64,000 bases of DNA from Succinatimonas sp. CAG:777 (GCA_000431835.1 HF987947.1:5492-69491), one strand, 5' to 3'; positions 26,199 through 35,163 are shown, numbered from the stretch's first letter. A program made the numbers and translations. The notes: generated from the sequence alone by a model not told the origin.

Positions 26199-26230
26199 AG
26201 CACAGCTGATAATTCTCTGCTGTGCTTTAA
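26199..26230 (-). terminator. Intrinsic terminator after the BASS-family gene
   Basis: A 10-bp perfect stem (AAAGCACAGC / GCTGTGCTTT) with a 12-base loop is followed on the minus strand by TTAAAC. It ends the transcript of the 26260-27159 gene before the decayed ECF locus. Confidence 0.7.
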
Positions 26231-26259
26231 GAAGTGTGTAGTAAGACTTTTATATCATG

Positions 26260-27159
26260 CTATTCAGATTTAGCGGTCATTAATGATGAATTATTTTCCT
26301 TATGCAAGATTGCTCCAACATAAACCAGTAACATTAAATTCATGACTAAAGCATACAGGATTGGAGGAATAGTCATTATCTCTGAGTTAAAGACGAATGG
26401 GCTTGAAGCAATTGCTATGGCCTGAGCTGCATTTTGCATTGCAACTTCAATGACAATAGTGCGTCTTGTCTTTGATGATTGATGACATAGTCTTGAAAGT
26501 AAAGATGCGGCAATCACAGCAAAAACAACTAACAACAGCACGCTTAAACCTAATTTATCTAAATGATTTGCAATGTTCTGATAGTGCTTGATAAAGAAGA
26601 TTGAGGCTAAAAGAATTAAACAAGGAAAAGCAAACTTTGAAAGAACTTTAGAGATCTTATGAGCTGTATTCTTAAAATAGAGTTGTGTAAGCACGCCTAA
26701 GATAATAGGAATTACCATCAAGACTACGTTTTGAAGCAAAAGCTTACCTACAGGCAACTGCACAGTTCCAAATTCGGCCCCTCCCCCAATTGTGTTCAGG
26801 ATAGATACACATACAGACATGATAATAGGCAGGGTTACTAATGTAACGATTGAGCTTACAGCTGTCAAGGATACAGATAAAGCAACATCACCTTTAGCAA
26901 TATAAGAAAAGATATTTGATGATGAACCGCCTGGACAACAGGCAATTAAGACTAAACCTATAAAGAAAACAGTGTCTAGCTGCATAAAATATGCTATTAC
27001 AATTGCAATTACAGGAAGAACTACTAACTGTCCTGTAAGACCTACCGCCATTGGCAGAGGCTTTTTTAATAACATTTTAAAGTCGTCAGACTTTAAAGTA
27101 AGACCTAATGAATAAGTAAGGATGGTTAAAATTGGCAAAACAATAAAGATTGGATTCAC
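26260..27159 (-). CDS. Bile acid:sodium symporter (BASS) family transporter
   Basis: The 299-residue protein has about nine to ten hydrophobic segments. It carries the BASS signatures LVLIACCPGGSSSNIFSYIAKGDVALSVSLT (in two parts, CCPGGSSSNIF and GDVALSVSLTAVSS) and the second crossover region EVAMQNAAQAIAIASSPF. Bacterial relatives take up diverse organic anions, such as pantoate, 2-oxo acids or sulfur compounds, with sodium. The substrate here is unknown. The start is GTG 27159 with AGAGGA 7 bp upstream. It is divergent from the RpiR-type regulator at 27435, so that regulator may control it. Confidence 0.85.
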   Translation of the reverse strand: MNPIFIVLPILTILTYSLGLTLKSDDFKMLLKKPLPMAVGLTGQLVVLPVIAIVIAYFMQLDTVFFIGLVLIACCPGGSSSNIFSYIAKGDVALSVSLTAVSSIVTLVTLPIIMSVCVSILNTIGGGAEFGTVQLPVGKLLLQNVVLMVIPIILGVLTQLYFKNTAHKISKVLSKFAFPCLILLASIFFIKHYQNIANHLDKLGLSVLLLVVFAVIAASLLSRLCHQSSKTRRTIVIEVAMQNAAQAIAIASSPFVFNSEIMTIPPILYALVMNLMLLVYVGAILHKENNSSLMTAKSE

Positions 27160-27249
27160 TTTATATTCCTCTTAAAGAGGCCTCATTGTACTTATAAATA
27201 CCGTTTTAATAAAGTCATGTACTCTTTATTTTACAAAAAGAAAAATATT

Positions 27250-27274
27250 GTCATATCATGTATCAAAATATGAC
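27250..27274. promoter_or_regulatory. Inverted repeat in the divergent transporter/regulator intergenic region
   Basis: GTCATAT (27250-27256) and ATATGAC (27268-27274) form a perfect 7-bp inverted repeat with an 11-bp spacer, in a very AT-rich 275-bp region between the BASS gene and the RpiR-type gene. It is a reasonable operator candidate for the regulator. Otherwise I see no feature in this region. Confidence 0.35.
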
Positions 27275-27434
27275 GTAAAAAGAAAATTTTGAGAAAAATT
27301 CGACATTTTTTTGTTCTATTTTTAAATATTTTCAAAAAAATTTACATTTTGAACTCTAGAAGAGTAAAATAATTTTCAATACTTAAATTATGTACTAAAC
27401 CTTACAAGAAAATACTAAAAGTTAGGACAAGACC

Positions 27435-28289
27435 GTGAGCATTCTAAAGAAACTAAGTAACCCCCAGATAAAAGCATCCAAATCTGATAACAAACTCATT
27501 CACTACTTTTTATCTAACGGTCTTAAAGCGTGTTCCTCATCAATTTCAGAGATTTCTGCTGATTGTGACATCAGCCATGCTACTGTAACCAGATTTGCAA
27601 GAAAGTTTGGCTTTGAGACTTTAAAAGATTTTAAGATTTCCCTTGCCCAGGATCTTGGAGCTCAAGATAGCGATAACAAAGGTAAAAGATCTGCTATCAA
27701 CTTGAAAGAAAGTTGTGAAACTACTGCGCAGAAACTATTACAGCTAAACCAGACTCTTTTGTCTCAAACCGCTGTTGAGATTGGTTATGAGTCAGTTACC
27801 AAGCTTGCAAAAGAGATGGTATCAGCTCGACATGTGTTCTTCTTTGGTATTGGAAGTTCAGGCTTTTTGGCTCGAGACGCAGCCAGAAAGTTTGCCCGTA
27901 TCGGAGTAGATGCTCGTTGCTATACTGATTCTCATGAAATCATGACCCACTCTGTAATGACCAACAGTCAGGATTTGGTTATCTATATATCTAATTCTGG
28001 CAAAACAGGTGAACTGGTAAAGTCAGCATCAATCTGTGCTAAAAAAGGCGCTATGATTTGTGCGATTACCGCAGAGACAGCCTCACCTCTTTACACCTTT
28101 ACTGATATTACAGTTTTACATGCTGTACATGATTATGATCTGGCTCATGGCTATGCTGACTCAAGATTAAGTGTCTTCTTTATCATTGATCTAATCTACA
28201 TAGAACTCATTAAAGTAATCGGTGAGAAAGCTATTAAGATTAAACAAGATACTCAGGATGCTATCGAGTCTCTATCCTCTGGAGACTAA
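27435..28289 (+). CDS. MurR/RpiR family transcriptional regulator
   Basis: The 284-residue protein has an N-terminal RpiR helix-turn-helix domain (about 1-80; ISEISADCDISHATVTRFARKFGFETLKDFK). A C-terminal SIS phosphosugar-binding domain follows (about 120-260; VFFFGIGSSGFLARDAARKF, VIYISNSGKTGELV, ICAITA). Such regulators respond to sugar phosphates or amino-sugar phosphates. The start is GTG 27435 with AGGA 7 bp upstream. No sugar-catabolic operon lies alongside, so the target is unclear. The divergent BASS transporter is the nearest candidate. Confidence 0.9.
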   Translation: MSILKKLSNPQIKASKSDNKLIHYFLSNGLKACSSSISEISADCDISHATVTRFARKFGFETLKDFKISLAQDLGAQDSDNKGKRSAINLKESCETTAQKLLQLNQTLLSQTAVEIGYESVTKLAKEMVSARHVFFFGIGSSGFLARDAARKFARIGVDARCYTDSHEIMTHSVMTNSQDLVIYISNSGKTGELVKSASICAKKGAMICAITAETASPLYTFTDITVLHAVHDYDLAHGYADSRLSVFFIIDLIYIELIKVIGEKAIKIKQDTQDAIESLSSGD

Positions 28290-28446
28290 ATCTAATTACA
28301 TCTACTGCAATGAAATATGTGCAGTAGAAAATTAAAAATCACGATTCGTTACACTTTTCTTAAAATTATTCCAGTAAATTGCACTTATTGTCAGTAAATT
28401 AAGCTCTTGTAAGTTTTATTACCTTAGAATGAATTCTGGAGGTAAT

Positions 28447-29013
28447 ATGAAAATTAAACACTACAAATCTAACCTAAAAAAGCGCCCGAAACATAAGACA
28501 GCAAAATTACTAAAACTCTTATTCATATCTGTGCTGTCTATATATGTATTCACCTTGTTACCAAGTATTCTCAATCTGTGGATAAATATTTCTTCATCTA
28601 TACCCTATGGTGTATATAAAAGAGTAGACAAATATCCACAAAAAGAAGATTACATCTTGTTTTGCCTTGAGGATGAGCTTGCCAAAGTCAGTGTAGAAAG
28701 ACGGTACACAACAACAGGTAATTGCTCTTTTCAATCAGCTCCCATAGGAAAAAAAGTTGTTGCTGCGCAAGGTGATCTTGTAAAGATAAGCAAAGATGGA
28801 ATTGAGGTTAATGGAAAGTTACTTTCAAACACTAGACCTTCAACTTATGACTTGTTAGAGCGCAAGATGCCTGAATATAGCATGTATAGATATCTTGATA
28901 ACAGTGAATTTATAGTAGCATCAACAAAAGAGAATTCTTATGACAGCAGATATTTTGGGATCGTAAGAGGAGAACAGATAAAAGGAGTGATTGAAATGAT
29001 AATCCCGTCATAA
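28447..29013 (+). CDS. TraF-like S26 family signal peptidase
   Basis: The 188-residue protein has one N-terminal membrane segment (about 22-45) followed by an S26 serine peptidase domain. It contains SSSIPYGVYKRV with the candidate catalytic Ser, GKKVVAAQGDLVKIS with the candidate catalytic Lys, IEVNGKLL and the C-terminal DSRYFGIVRG. This order matches TraF/TrbI-type peptidases, which mature conjugative pilins, more than LepB. No conjugation gene is nearby. ATG 28447 has GGAGGT only 3 bp upstream, whereas an in-frame ATG at 28429 is also possible. The cellular substrate is unknown. Confidence 0.75.
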   Translation: MKIKHYKSNLKKRPKHKTAKLLKLLFISVLSIYVFTLLPSILNLWINISSSIPYGVYKRVDKYPQKEDYILFCLEDELAKVSVERRYTTTGNCSFQSAPIGKKVVAAQGDLVKISKDGIEVNGKLLSNTRPSTYDLLERKMPEYSMYRYLDNSEFIVASTKENSYDSRYFGIVRGEQIKGVIEMIIPS

Positions 29014-29023
29014 AGACGGGATT
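29001..29023. terminator. Hairpin between convergent peptidase gene and fabF
   Basis: AATCCCGTC pairs over 9 bp with GACGGGATT around a 5-base loop that contains the peptidase stop codon. The T-run is poor on both strands. Confidence 0.45.
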
Positions 29024-29047
29024 AAAAGCGATATAACAGACTAAAGA

Positions 29048-30298
29048 TTAATCATCAACACGCTTGAATAGTAATGAGCCGTTTGTGCCACCGAAACCGA
29101 AGTTATTTGACATAGCGTACTCAATATCATGTTTCTGAGCTGTACCAGGAACAAGATTAAAATCACCAACTTCATCCTCAGGATTCTGAAGATTGATAGT
29201 AGGAGGACAAATCTGATCCTTGATTGACATAACGGTAATAACAGCCTCAATAGCACCAGCAGCACCTAATAAGTGACCGGTCATTGACTTTGTTGAGCTC
29301 ATGCAGCAGTTCTTAGGTGCATCACCAAAGATACTCTTAACAGCACGTAACTCTGATAAGTCACCAACTGAAGTTGAAGTACCGTGAGCGTTGATATAAT
29401 TAACCTGCTCTGGTTTTACACCAGCATCCTTCAATGCGTGTACCATTGAACGAGCTGCACCTTCACCTTCTGAAGGAGTTGCAGTCATATGATAAGCATC
29501 ACCTGACATACCAAAGCCAACTAATTCAGCGTAAATCTTAGCACCACGTGCCTTTGCGTGCTCGTACTCTTCAAGGACTAATACACCAGAACCGTCGCCT
29601 AATACGAATCCATCACGATCCTTATCCCAAGGACGAGATGCGTGCTCAGGATCATCGTTACGATGTGATAGAGCCTTCATAGCAGCGAAACCGCCGATAC
29701 CCATAGGTGTAGAAGCCTTTTCAGCACCACCACAAATCATTACATCAGCATCACCGTAAGCAACTAAGCGAGCTGATAAACCAATAGCATGAGTACCAGT
29801 AGCACAAGCTGTTACAGTTGATAAGTTAGGACCACGAAGGCCTTTCATGATAGATAGCTGACCTGAAACCATGTTAATAATGGTTGATGGTACGAAGAAT
29901 GGGCTGATACCGTGTGGACCACGAGCAGCAAGACCATTGATATTTTTCTCAATTAAGGTCAAGCCACCAATACCAGAACCAATCATGGTTCCGATTCTAT
30001 CGCGGTTCTGATCATTGATTTCTAGACCAGAATCATTGATAGCCATGATACCTGCAGCGATGCCGTACTGGATGAATAAATCCATCTTACGCTCATCTTT
30101 ACGAGCAATGCCCCACTGTTCAGCATTAAAATCTTTAACAAGACCAGCGATTTTAACTGTGAAATCTGAAGTATCAAAGTGATCTATAGTGCCGATACCG
30201 CTTTTACCAGCTAATAGGTTCTTCCATGATTCTTCAAGTGTACCGCCTACTGGGCTTAGCATGCCCATACCGGTAACTACAACCCTACGTAATTGCAC
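29048..30298 (-). CDS. fabF: Beta-ketoacyl-ACP synthase II FabF
   Basis: The 416-residue thiolase-fold enzyme condenses malonyl-ACP with acyl-ACP in fatty-acid elongation. It has the active-site Cys in [10 protein letters not shown], the two catalytic His in [11 protein letters not shown] and TGHLLGAAG, and the C-terminal NNFGFGGTN. Length matches KAS II (about 412). The start is GTG 30298 with GGAG 8 bp upstream. It is the last gene of the fatty-acid cluster and is separated from acpP by a terminator-like hairpin, which may lower its expression relative to acpP. Confidence 0.96.
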   Translation of the reverse strand: MQLRRVVVTGMGMLSPVGGTLEESWKNLLAGKSGIGTIDHFDTSDFTVKIAGLVKDFNAEQWGIARKDERKMDLFIQYGIAAGIMAINDSGLEINDQNRDRIGTMIGSGIGGLTLIEKNINGLAARGPHGISPFFVPSTIINMVSGQLSIMKGLRGPNLSTVTACATGTHAIGLSARLVAYGDADVMICGGAEKASTPMGIGGFAAMKALSHRNDDPEHASRPWDKDRDGFVLGDGSGVLVLEEYEHAKARGAKIYAELVGFGMSGDAYHMTATPSEGEGAARSMVHALKDAGVKPEQVNYINAHGTSTSVGDLSELRAVKSIFGDAPKNCCMSSTKSMTGHLLGAAGAIEAVITVMSIKDQICPPTINLQNPEDEVGDFNLVPGTAQKHDIEYAMSNNFGFGGTNGSLLFKRVDD

Positions 30299-30322
30299 CG
30301 TTGGATCTCCGTAAATGTTTTT

Positions 30323-30353
30323 GAAAAAAGAATGGAGATGAAATTCATCTCCA
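30323..30353 (-). terminator. Intrinsic terminator or attenuator between acpP and fabF
   Basis: On the minus strand TGGAGATG pairs with CATCTCCA (30333-30353, loop AATTT) and is followed by TTCTTTTTTC. Two smaller hairpins precede it: GATGGG/CCCATC at 30376-30390 and AATAACT/AGTTATT at 30404-30420. Partial termination here would give more acpP than fabF mRNA. Confidence 0.65.
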
Positions 30354-30418
30354 GTCTATTTAATAAATAACAGAAGATGGGATCCCCATCCCTATTGATG
30401 GATAATAACTAAAAGTTA

Positions 30419-30661
30419 TTATTCCTTGTGATTGGTAATGTAATCAATAGCAGCCTGAACAGTATTGATCTTCTCTGCTTCCTCATCAGGAATATCAGTA
30501 CCAAACTCTTCCTCTAAAGCCATAACTAGCTCTACAGTGTCCAGTGAGTCAGCGCCTAAATCATCTACGAAAGATGCCTCAGGTACAACATCTTCAGGCT
30601 TAACGCCTAACATGTCTACGATAATCTTCTTTACGCGCTCTTCAATATTGCTGTTGCTCAT
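30419..30661 (-). CDS. acpP: Acyl carrier protein
   Basis: The 80-residue acidic protein has the phosphopantetheine attachment Ser in [18 protein letters not shown] and the usual ACP length (E. coli 78). It carries growing acyl chains to FabD, FabH, FabG and FabF, which are encoded around it. A separate promoter is likely because a hairpin at 30850-30878 follows fabG and a 224-bp gap precedes acpP. Confidence 0.97.
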   Translation of the reverse strand: MSNSNIEERVKKIIVDMLGVKPEDVVPEASFVDDLGADSLDTVELVMALEEEFGTDIPDEEAEKINTVQAAIDYITNHKE

Positions 30662-30753
30662 TTCTTTCCTTGATCAGACTGCAAAATGCAGATACTGTCC
30701 TATTCAAATTAAAAGGGCCTGCCCAATGCTAGGTCCCAAACAAACTTGAGCTA

Positions 30754-30759
30754 ATTATA
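30754..30759 (-). promoter_or_regulatory. Candidate -10 box of an acpP promoter
   Basis: The minus strand carries a perfect TATAAT (within CATATATAATTAGC) 93 bp before the acpP start. The -35 region at 17 bp (ACCAAA) is poor. A leader hairpin, GGGACCT paired with AGGCCC (about 30715-30737), follows. Confidence 0.35.
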
Positions 30760-30849
30760 TATGTTTTCTTTCAGTTTTGGTAGTAAATTATGCTTATATT
30801 TACAATAAAAAGTGACAGATCACATTATTAGCACAAAATTTAGTAAATA

Positions 30850-30878
30850 TGACCATAACTGATACCCAATTATGGTCA
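30850..30878 (-). terminator. Hairpin after fabG
   Basis: TGACCATAA and TTATGGTCA form a perfect 9-bp stem, starting 7 bp past the fabG stop. It is followed by TATTTAC, a weak T-tract. It would separate fabG from acpP transcripts. Confidence 0.5.
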
Positions 30879-30885
30879 CTAAAAA

Positions 30886-31632
30886 TTAGTTGCAGTGTAA
30901 ACCACCATTTACATCAATAGTAGAACCAGTGATGTATGATGCCATATCTGAAGCTAAGAAAACTGCTGAAGCTGCAATATCATCAGCTGTTGCTGCTCTC
31001 TTTAAAGGAATGGTGTTTGTCCAAGCCTTTAACTGCTCTTCATTTAATGCAGCAGTCATATCTGTTGCAACAAAACCTGGAGCAATACAGTTTACAGTAA
31101 TTCCACGAGAACCAACTTCTTTAGCTAATGATTTGCTAAAACCGATTAAACCGGCCTTAGCAGCTGAGTAGTTACACTGACCTGCATTACCATCCTGGCC
31201 TACGATTGAAGCGATGTTGATAATTCTACCAGCACGCTTTTTCATCATAGGAGTTACACATAACTTAGATAACTGTACGCAAGCGAATAAGTTGCACTGT
31301 AAAACATCATTCCAGTCATTGTCCTTCATTCTCATGAAAAGACCATCTCTGGTAATACCAGCATTGTTAATTAAAACATCTGGGCAAGTACCAGCTTCTG
31401 CAACAACAGCATTGAAGCAATCTTCAACAGACTGCTTATCTAATGAGTTCATTACAAAGCCTTTACCGTGACCATTTAAGTACTCAGTAATACCCTGTGC
31501 ACCATTTTCAGAGGTTGCTGTACCGTATACTGTTGCACCTAACTGCTCAAAATTCTGAGCAATAGCTTTACCGATACCACGGCTAGCACCAGTTACGAAA
31601 ACAACTTTGCCTTTAAAATCTAAAATAAACAT
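30886..31632 (-). CDS. fabG: 3-oxoacyl-ACP reductase FabG
   Basis: The 248-residue short-chain dehydrogenase has the NADPH-binding GASRGIGKAIA, the NNAGITRDGLFMRM segment typical of FabG and the catalytic Ser-Tyr-Lys (ASIVGQDGNAGQCNYSAAK). The C-terminal ITGSTIDVNGGLH is diagnostic. It reduces 3-oxoacyl-ACP in fatty-acid elongation. It follows fabD by 12 bp. Confidence 0.96.
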   Translation of the reverse strand: MFILDFKGKVVFVTGASRGIGKAIAQNFEQLGATVYGTATSENGAQGITEYLNGHGKGFVMNSLDKQSVEDCFNAVVAEAGTCPDVLINNAGITRDGLFMRMKDNDWNDVLQCNLFACVQLSKLCVTPMMKKRAGRIINIASIVGQDGNAGQCNYSAAKAGLIGFSKSLAKEVGSRGITVNCIAPGFVATDMTAALNEEQLKAWTNTIPLKRAATADDIAASAVFLASDMASYITGSTIDVNGGLHCN

Positions 31633-31644
31633 GTCTTCTTACCT

Positions 31645-32577
31645 TTAACCTAATTCTTCTAATGCCTTTGCTAAAGTAGCTTCGTTGCATACATTAGCTG
31701 TACCTAGAGATCTGTCGATTCTACGAGCAAGACCGCTTAAAACTTTATTAGGACCAACTTCAACTAAAGCCTCAACACCTTCTGCCTTTAAAGCCTGTAC
31801 AGTCTCAACCCAACGTACTGGCTGAGTTAACTGTTTTACTAGAGCATCTATGATGTCAGATGCTTTTACAACAGGCTTTGCATATGCATTTGCAAATACA
31901 GGGATCTGTGCATCTTTTACATTGATCTCTTTTAGAGCTGCTTCTAATCTGTCAGCAGCAGGTTGCATTAGAGGACAGTGAGATGGAGCAGATACTGCTA
32001 AAGGTACAACTCTTTTTGCACCTAAAGTTGTAAATTCAGCACAAGCCTTATCAACAGCTTCTTTATTACCTGAAATTACAACCTGACCTGGAGTATTGAA
32101 ATTCGCTGCCCAAACTTTGAATTTATCATCAGATACTTTCTTGCAGGCATCAATGATAACTTGATCTTCTAAACCTAAAATTGCAGCCATAGCGCCAACG
32201 CCAGCAGGAACAGCTTCCTGCATTGCTTGACCGCGCAGTCTCACTAACTTAACAGCATCTTTAAAATCAATAGCACCAGCTGCAACTAATGCACTGTACT
32301 CGCCTAATGAGTGACCAGCTAAAGCTGCTGGTTTTTCAGCCTTTGACATTAAAACTCTAAATGCTGCAACAGATGCAGTTAAAATAGCAGGTTGAGTTAC
32401 TTCAGTCTTATTTAACTCAGCCTCAGGGCCATTTAAAGTGATGTTTTTCAAATCATAGCCTAATGCTTCATTAGCCTCAGAATAAGTTTTTGCAACAATT
32501 TCATTGTCCATGAAATCTGCAAACATACCTACACTCTGGGATCCCTGACCAGGAAATACAGCTGCATATTTTTTCAT
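31645..32577 (-). CDS. fabD: Malonyl-CoA:ACP transacylase FabD
   Basis: The 310-residue enzyme loads malonate onto ACP. It has AAVFPGQGSQSVGM at the N-terminus, the nucleophile elbow AGHSLGEYSAL, the Arg-containing VKLVRLRGQAMQEAVP and the catalytic His in SAPSHCPLM. Length equals E. coli FabD (309). It sits between fabH and fabG as in E. coli. Confidence 0.96.
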   Translation of the reverse strand: MKKYAAVFPGQGSQSVGMFADFMDNEIVAKTYSEANEALGYDLKNITLNGPEAELNKTEVTQPAILTASVAAFRVLMSKAEKPAALAGHSLGEYSALVAAGAIDFKDAVKLVRLRGQAMQEAVPAGVGAMAAILGLEDQVIIDACKKVSDDKFKVWAANFNTPGQVVISGNKEAVDKACAEFTTLGAKRVVPLAVSAPSHCPLMQPAADRLEAALKEINVKDAQIPVFANAYAKPVVKASDIIDALVKQLTQPVRWVETVQALKAEGVEALVEVGPNKVLSGLARRIDRSLGTANVCNEATLAKALEELG

Positions 32578-32630
32578 ATTTATCTCCTAAAAAAGCACAG
32601 TAGATTTCACTGCACTTTTGATTGAAAAGA

Positions 32631-33587
32631 TTAGTAGCGGATAAGAGCAGAGCCCCAGGTAAAACCACCACCAAAAGACTCTAGTAACAGAACATCGCCA
32701 CGCTTAATTCTGCCTGAACGGATACCTTCATCTAAAGCTAAGCCTACAGAAGGAGCTGAGGTATTACCCTGTTTATCTAGAGTAACGATAACTTGAGACA
32801 TATCCATCTTTAACTTTCTTGCAGTAGCTGCAATAATTCTCAAGTTAGCCTGATGAGGGACTAAGAAATCAAGATCTTCAGCACTCATGTTACCTTTCTC
32901 TAAAGTTTTGGTCACAAGAGATGCTAAAACTGTAACTGCATGTTTGAATACATCATTACCTTTCATGTATAACCATGAACTGTTTGATGTGTCTTCACCA
33001 CGCTTTGGATATGCTAAAGAAAGTAATGGACCATACTTAGCATCTGCTGACATATGAACAGCAATGGTGCCTTCTGTCTCTGATTGGCCTAATACACAAG
33101 CAGCTGCACCGTCACCAAATAGAACAATAGTAGTTCTGTCATTTGGATCACATGCTCTAGACATTAAGTCAGCTGCAACAACAAGAACTTTCTTAGCCTG
33201 ACCTGACATAATCATAGAATGAGCTAAGGCATAGCCATAGCTAAAGCCTGAACAAGCTGCTGCAAGATCAAAAGCAGGACAATCTGAAATTCCTATTAAT
33301 CCAGAAATTTCACAAGCTGTTGAAGGGAAAGCATTCTGTGATGAGGTTGTAGCACAGATAACTAAATCAATCTCGCTAGGATCTGTATTAGCTGCTTCTA
33401 AGGCTCTACGAGCAGCTATTGCGCCCATAGATGCAGCAGTTTCGTCAGGAGCAGCGATTCTTCTCTCGCTAATACCTGTACGTTCTAAAATCCATTCGTT
33501 TGATGTGTCTACCATACGCTCTAAATCAGCGTTGGTACGTATCTGTTCTGGCAAGTAACTGCCTGTTCCAAGAATTCTGGTAAACAA
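32631..33587 (-). CDS. fabH: Beta-ketoacyl-ACP synthase III FabH
   Basis: FabH condenses acetyl-CoA with malonyl-ACP to start fatty-acid synthesis. The triad is visible: Cys in DLAAACSGFSYG, His in VPHQANLRI and Asn in DKQGNTSAPSV. I choose TTG 33587 because GGAG stands 6 bp upstream and the product (FTRILGTGSYLPEQ start, 318 residues) then matches E. coli FabH (317). A TTG at 33608 would add seven unlikely residues. It follows plsX by about 70 bp. Confidence 0.95.
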   Translation of the reverse strand: MFTRILGTGSYLPEQIRTNADLERMVDTSNEWILERTGISERRIAAPDETAASMGAIAARRALEAANTDPSEIDLVICATTSSQNAFPSTACEISGLIGISDCPAFDLAAACSGFSYGYALAHSMIMSGQAKKVLVVAADLMSRACDPNDRTTIVLFGDGAAACVLGQSETEGTIAVHMSADAKYGPLLSLAYPKRGEDTSNSSWLYMKGNDVFKHAVTVLASLVTKTLEKGNMSAEDLDFLVPHQANLRIIAATARKLKMDMSQVIVTLDKQGNTSAPSVGLALDEGIRSGRIKRGDVLLLESFGGGFTWGSALIRY

Positions 33588-33656
33588 TGAATTCTCCAAA
33601 TAATGCAATTAAACAATTTGTCTATTTTATACAAGATGAGGCTAAATTTCCATGAA

Positions 33657-34634
33657 CTAGACGGATTTTTTCAGCTCTTCCTTGATAGAATCAATAAGAT
33701 TAAGCCTTGCAAGTTTGACTGTACCTGCCAGAGCCACAGCTACAGCTTCTTTACCTGCACTAGCATGGCTCTTAACAACTAAACCATCTACACCTAATAG
33801 TAGAGAACCGTTGTACTGCCAAGGAACTAGCCAATCAGGTCTTGCCAGCTTTGAAAAGAATTTTTTGATGCCAGATGCATTCAAGAATGCAGAAGCTACA
33901 CCTTCAGCTGCCTTTAGTGCAACATTTCCGGTAAAGCCATCAGTTACAATTACATCTGCTTCATCTGTAAAGAGTTTGTCTGCTTCAACAAAACCGCAAC
34001 AGTTGATGCGTTTTACCTGTTCTATAAGGTCACGTCCCTCTTTTACTAAAGGGTTACCTTTATTACGCTCAGATCCTACATTTAGCACACATACTCGAGG
34101 ATGTTCCTCAGAATACATAACTTTATATGCAGCATTGCCTAATAGCGCAAAAGACAGAAGATCTTTACTCTTACTTTGGGCATTAGCGCCTAAGTCTAAC
34201 ATCAAAGAATACTTCTCAGGACCAGCTGGAATTCTAGCGCATAAAGCAGGTCTCATGTTTTCTACAGTTCCCAGAATATGTCTTGATAAGGCTACCAAAG
34301 GACCTGTGCCGCCACTAGAAACAACAACATCAGCTTTCTTGTCACGTACAGCTTCAATAGCTTTACGCATTGCAGAATTGTAATAACCTTCTAAAACCTT
34401 GCGAGGGTCTTCATCTTGAGGAATACATTCTGGCGCTGAAAAAAAATCATAACGCTTAGCATCGATTTTTTCTTGAGACAAAGCTTGCTTAAGTTTTTGT
34501 CCACCATAGACCAAAACTCTTAAGCTAGGATTCAAAACTAAAGCGAAACGAACGGCACTTGCAACGCTTCTAGCATCAACGTTATCACCACCGGTTCCAT
34601 CTAAAGCTACAGTTACTAAATTCTGATCCTGCAC
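33657..34634 (-). CDS. plsX: Phosphate acyltransferase PlsX
   Basis: The 325-residue enzyme forms acyl-phosphate from acyl-ACP for phospholipid synthesis. Recognisable segments are VTVALDGTGGDN (DVMGGD in E. coli), VVSSGGTGPLVALS, MLDLGANAQSKS, LNVGSERNKGNPLVKE and VTDGFTGNVALK. The predicted start GTG 34634 has no Shine-Dalgarno. It lies only 8 bp after the base of a strong terminator-like hairpin, so expression could depend on read-through or an unusual initiation mode. A few residues of uncertainty remain at the N-terminus. It is somewhat shorter than E. coli PlsX (356). Confidence 0.92.
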   Translation of the reverse strand: MQDQNLVTVALDGTGGDNVDARSVASAVRFALVLNPSLRVLVYGGQKLKQALSQEKIDAKRYDFFSAPECIPQDEDPRKVLEGYYNSAMRKAIEAVRDKKADVVVSSGGTGPLVALSRHILGTVENMRPALCARIPAGPEKYSLMLDLGANAQSKSKDLLSFALLGNAAYKVMYSEEHPRVCVLNVGSERNKGNPLVKEGRDLIEQVKRINCCGFVEADKLFTDEADVIVTDGFTGNVALKAAEGVASAFLNASGIKKFFSKLARPDWLVPWQYNGSLLLGVDGLVVKSHASAGKEAVAVALAGTVKLARLNLIDSIKEELKKSV

Positions 34635-34635
34635 A

Positions 34636-34675
34636 ATTTAAAAAGGGCGTAGCGAGACTTAGTCTCGACGCCCTT
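34636..34675 (-). terminator. Strong intrinsic terminator between rpmF and plsX
   Basis: On the minus strand AAGGGCGT pairs with ACGCCCTT, and inside it CGAGAC pairs with GTCTCG (loop TAA), with a two-base bulge. TTTTT follows. This is one of the strongest terminators in the window, placed directly before the plsX start codon. Confidence 0.8.
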
Positions 34676-34715
34676 CTCCATAAAATACTTAAAAAGAATT
34701 ATTTGTTCTCACAAA

Positions 34716-34934
34716 TTATTTCTTTGATGCTAAGAACTCTTTCTTAGACATTAAAGGATTTGCTGGGGTAAGATTTAACTTCTCACCACGATAGTAACCG
34801 CCCTCGGTAACATTGTGACGAATATGAACTTCTTCTGAAGTCTTATCTACTGATAATGCTAATGCTGATAAAGCATCGTGTGAACGACGCATGTCACGAC
34901 GTGAACGGGACTTATGGGTCTGCTGAACAGCCAT
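34716..34934 (-). CDS. rpmF: 50S ribosomal protein L32
   Basis: The 72-residue basic protein has the L32 N-terminus ([21 protein letters not shown]). At the zinc-ribbon positions it has no Cys pairs: [15 protein letters not shown] instead of CxxC, as in other proteobacterial Cys-free L32 proteins. It is followed by a strong terminator and preceded by a near-consensus promoter, so it is probably expressed as its own transcript as well as from yceD. Its Shine-Dalgarno is TAGGAG, 8 bp upstream. Confidence 0.94.
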   Translation of the reverse strand: MAVQQTHKSRSRRDMRRSHDALSALALSVDKTSEEVHIRHNVTEGGYYRGEKLNLTPANPLMSKKEFLASKK

Positions 34935-35035
34935 GTTTTTGTCTCCTAAATATTACTACTTTTGCGGAGATCAATAACCCCGCTAACTTTATTTATTAAC
35001 CAACTGCAGCCACAGTCTGTGGCACTAATCGCGGT

Positions 35036-35064
35036 ATTATACTGATAATGATTTACCATTTCAA
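35036..35064 (-). promoter_or_regulatory. Sigma-70 promoter for rpmF
   Basis: On the minus strand TTGAAA (35059-35064), a 17-bp spacer and a perfect TATAAT (35036-35041) lie about 100 bp before the rpmF start. A small hairpin (GCCAC/GTGGC, 35009-35023) falls in the predicted 5' leader. The rest of the 229-bp yceD-rpmF gap holds nothing recognisable. Confidence 0.7.
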
Positions 35065-35163
35065 GCAAAAATTGAACATTCAAAACATTAATAGCCATGT
35101 TCAAGCTATACCGCAATCCGTAATGCAATCAACTAATTAATAAGATTCTATTAATTGACCTTA

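Noticed and set aside
23556..26260. Mobile element or prophage remnant
   Set aside because: No transposase, integrase, terminal repeats or target duplications were seen; the broken genes are ordinary transport genes.
34716..34934. L32 zinc-binding loss as a novelty
   Set aside because: Cys-free L32 is common among proteobacteria, so this is not unusual.
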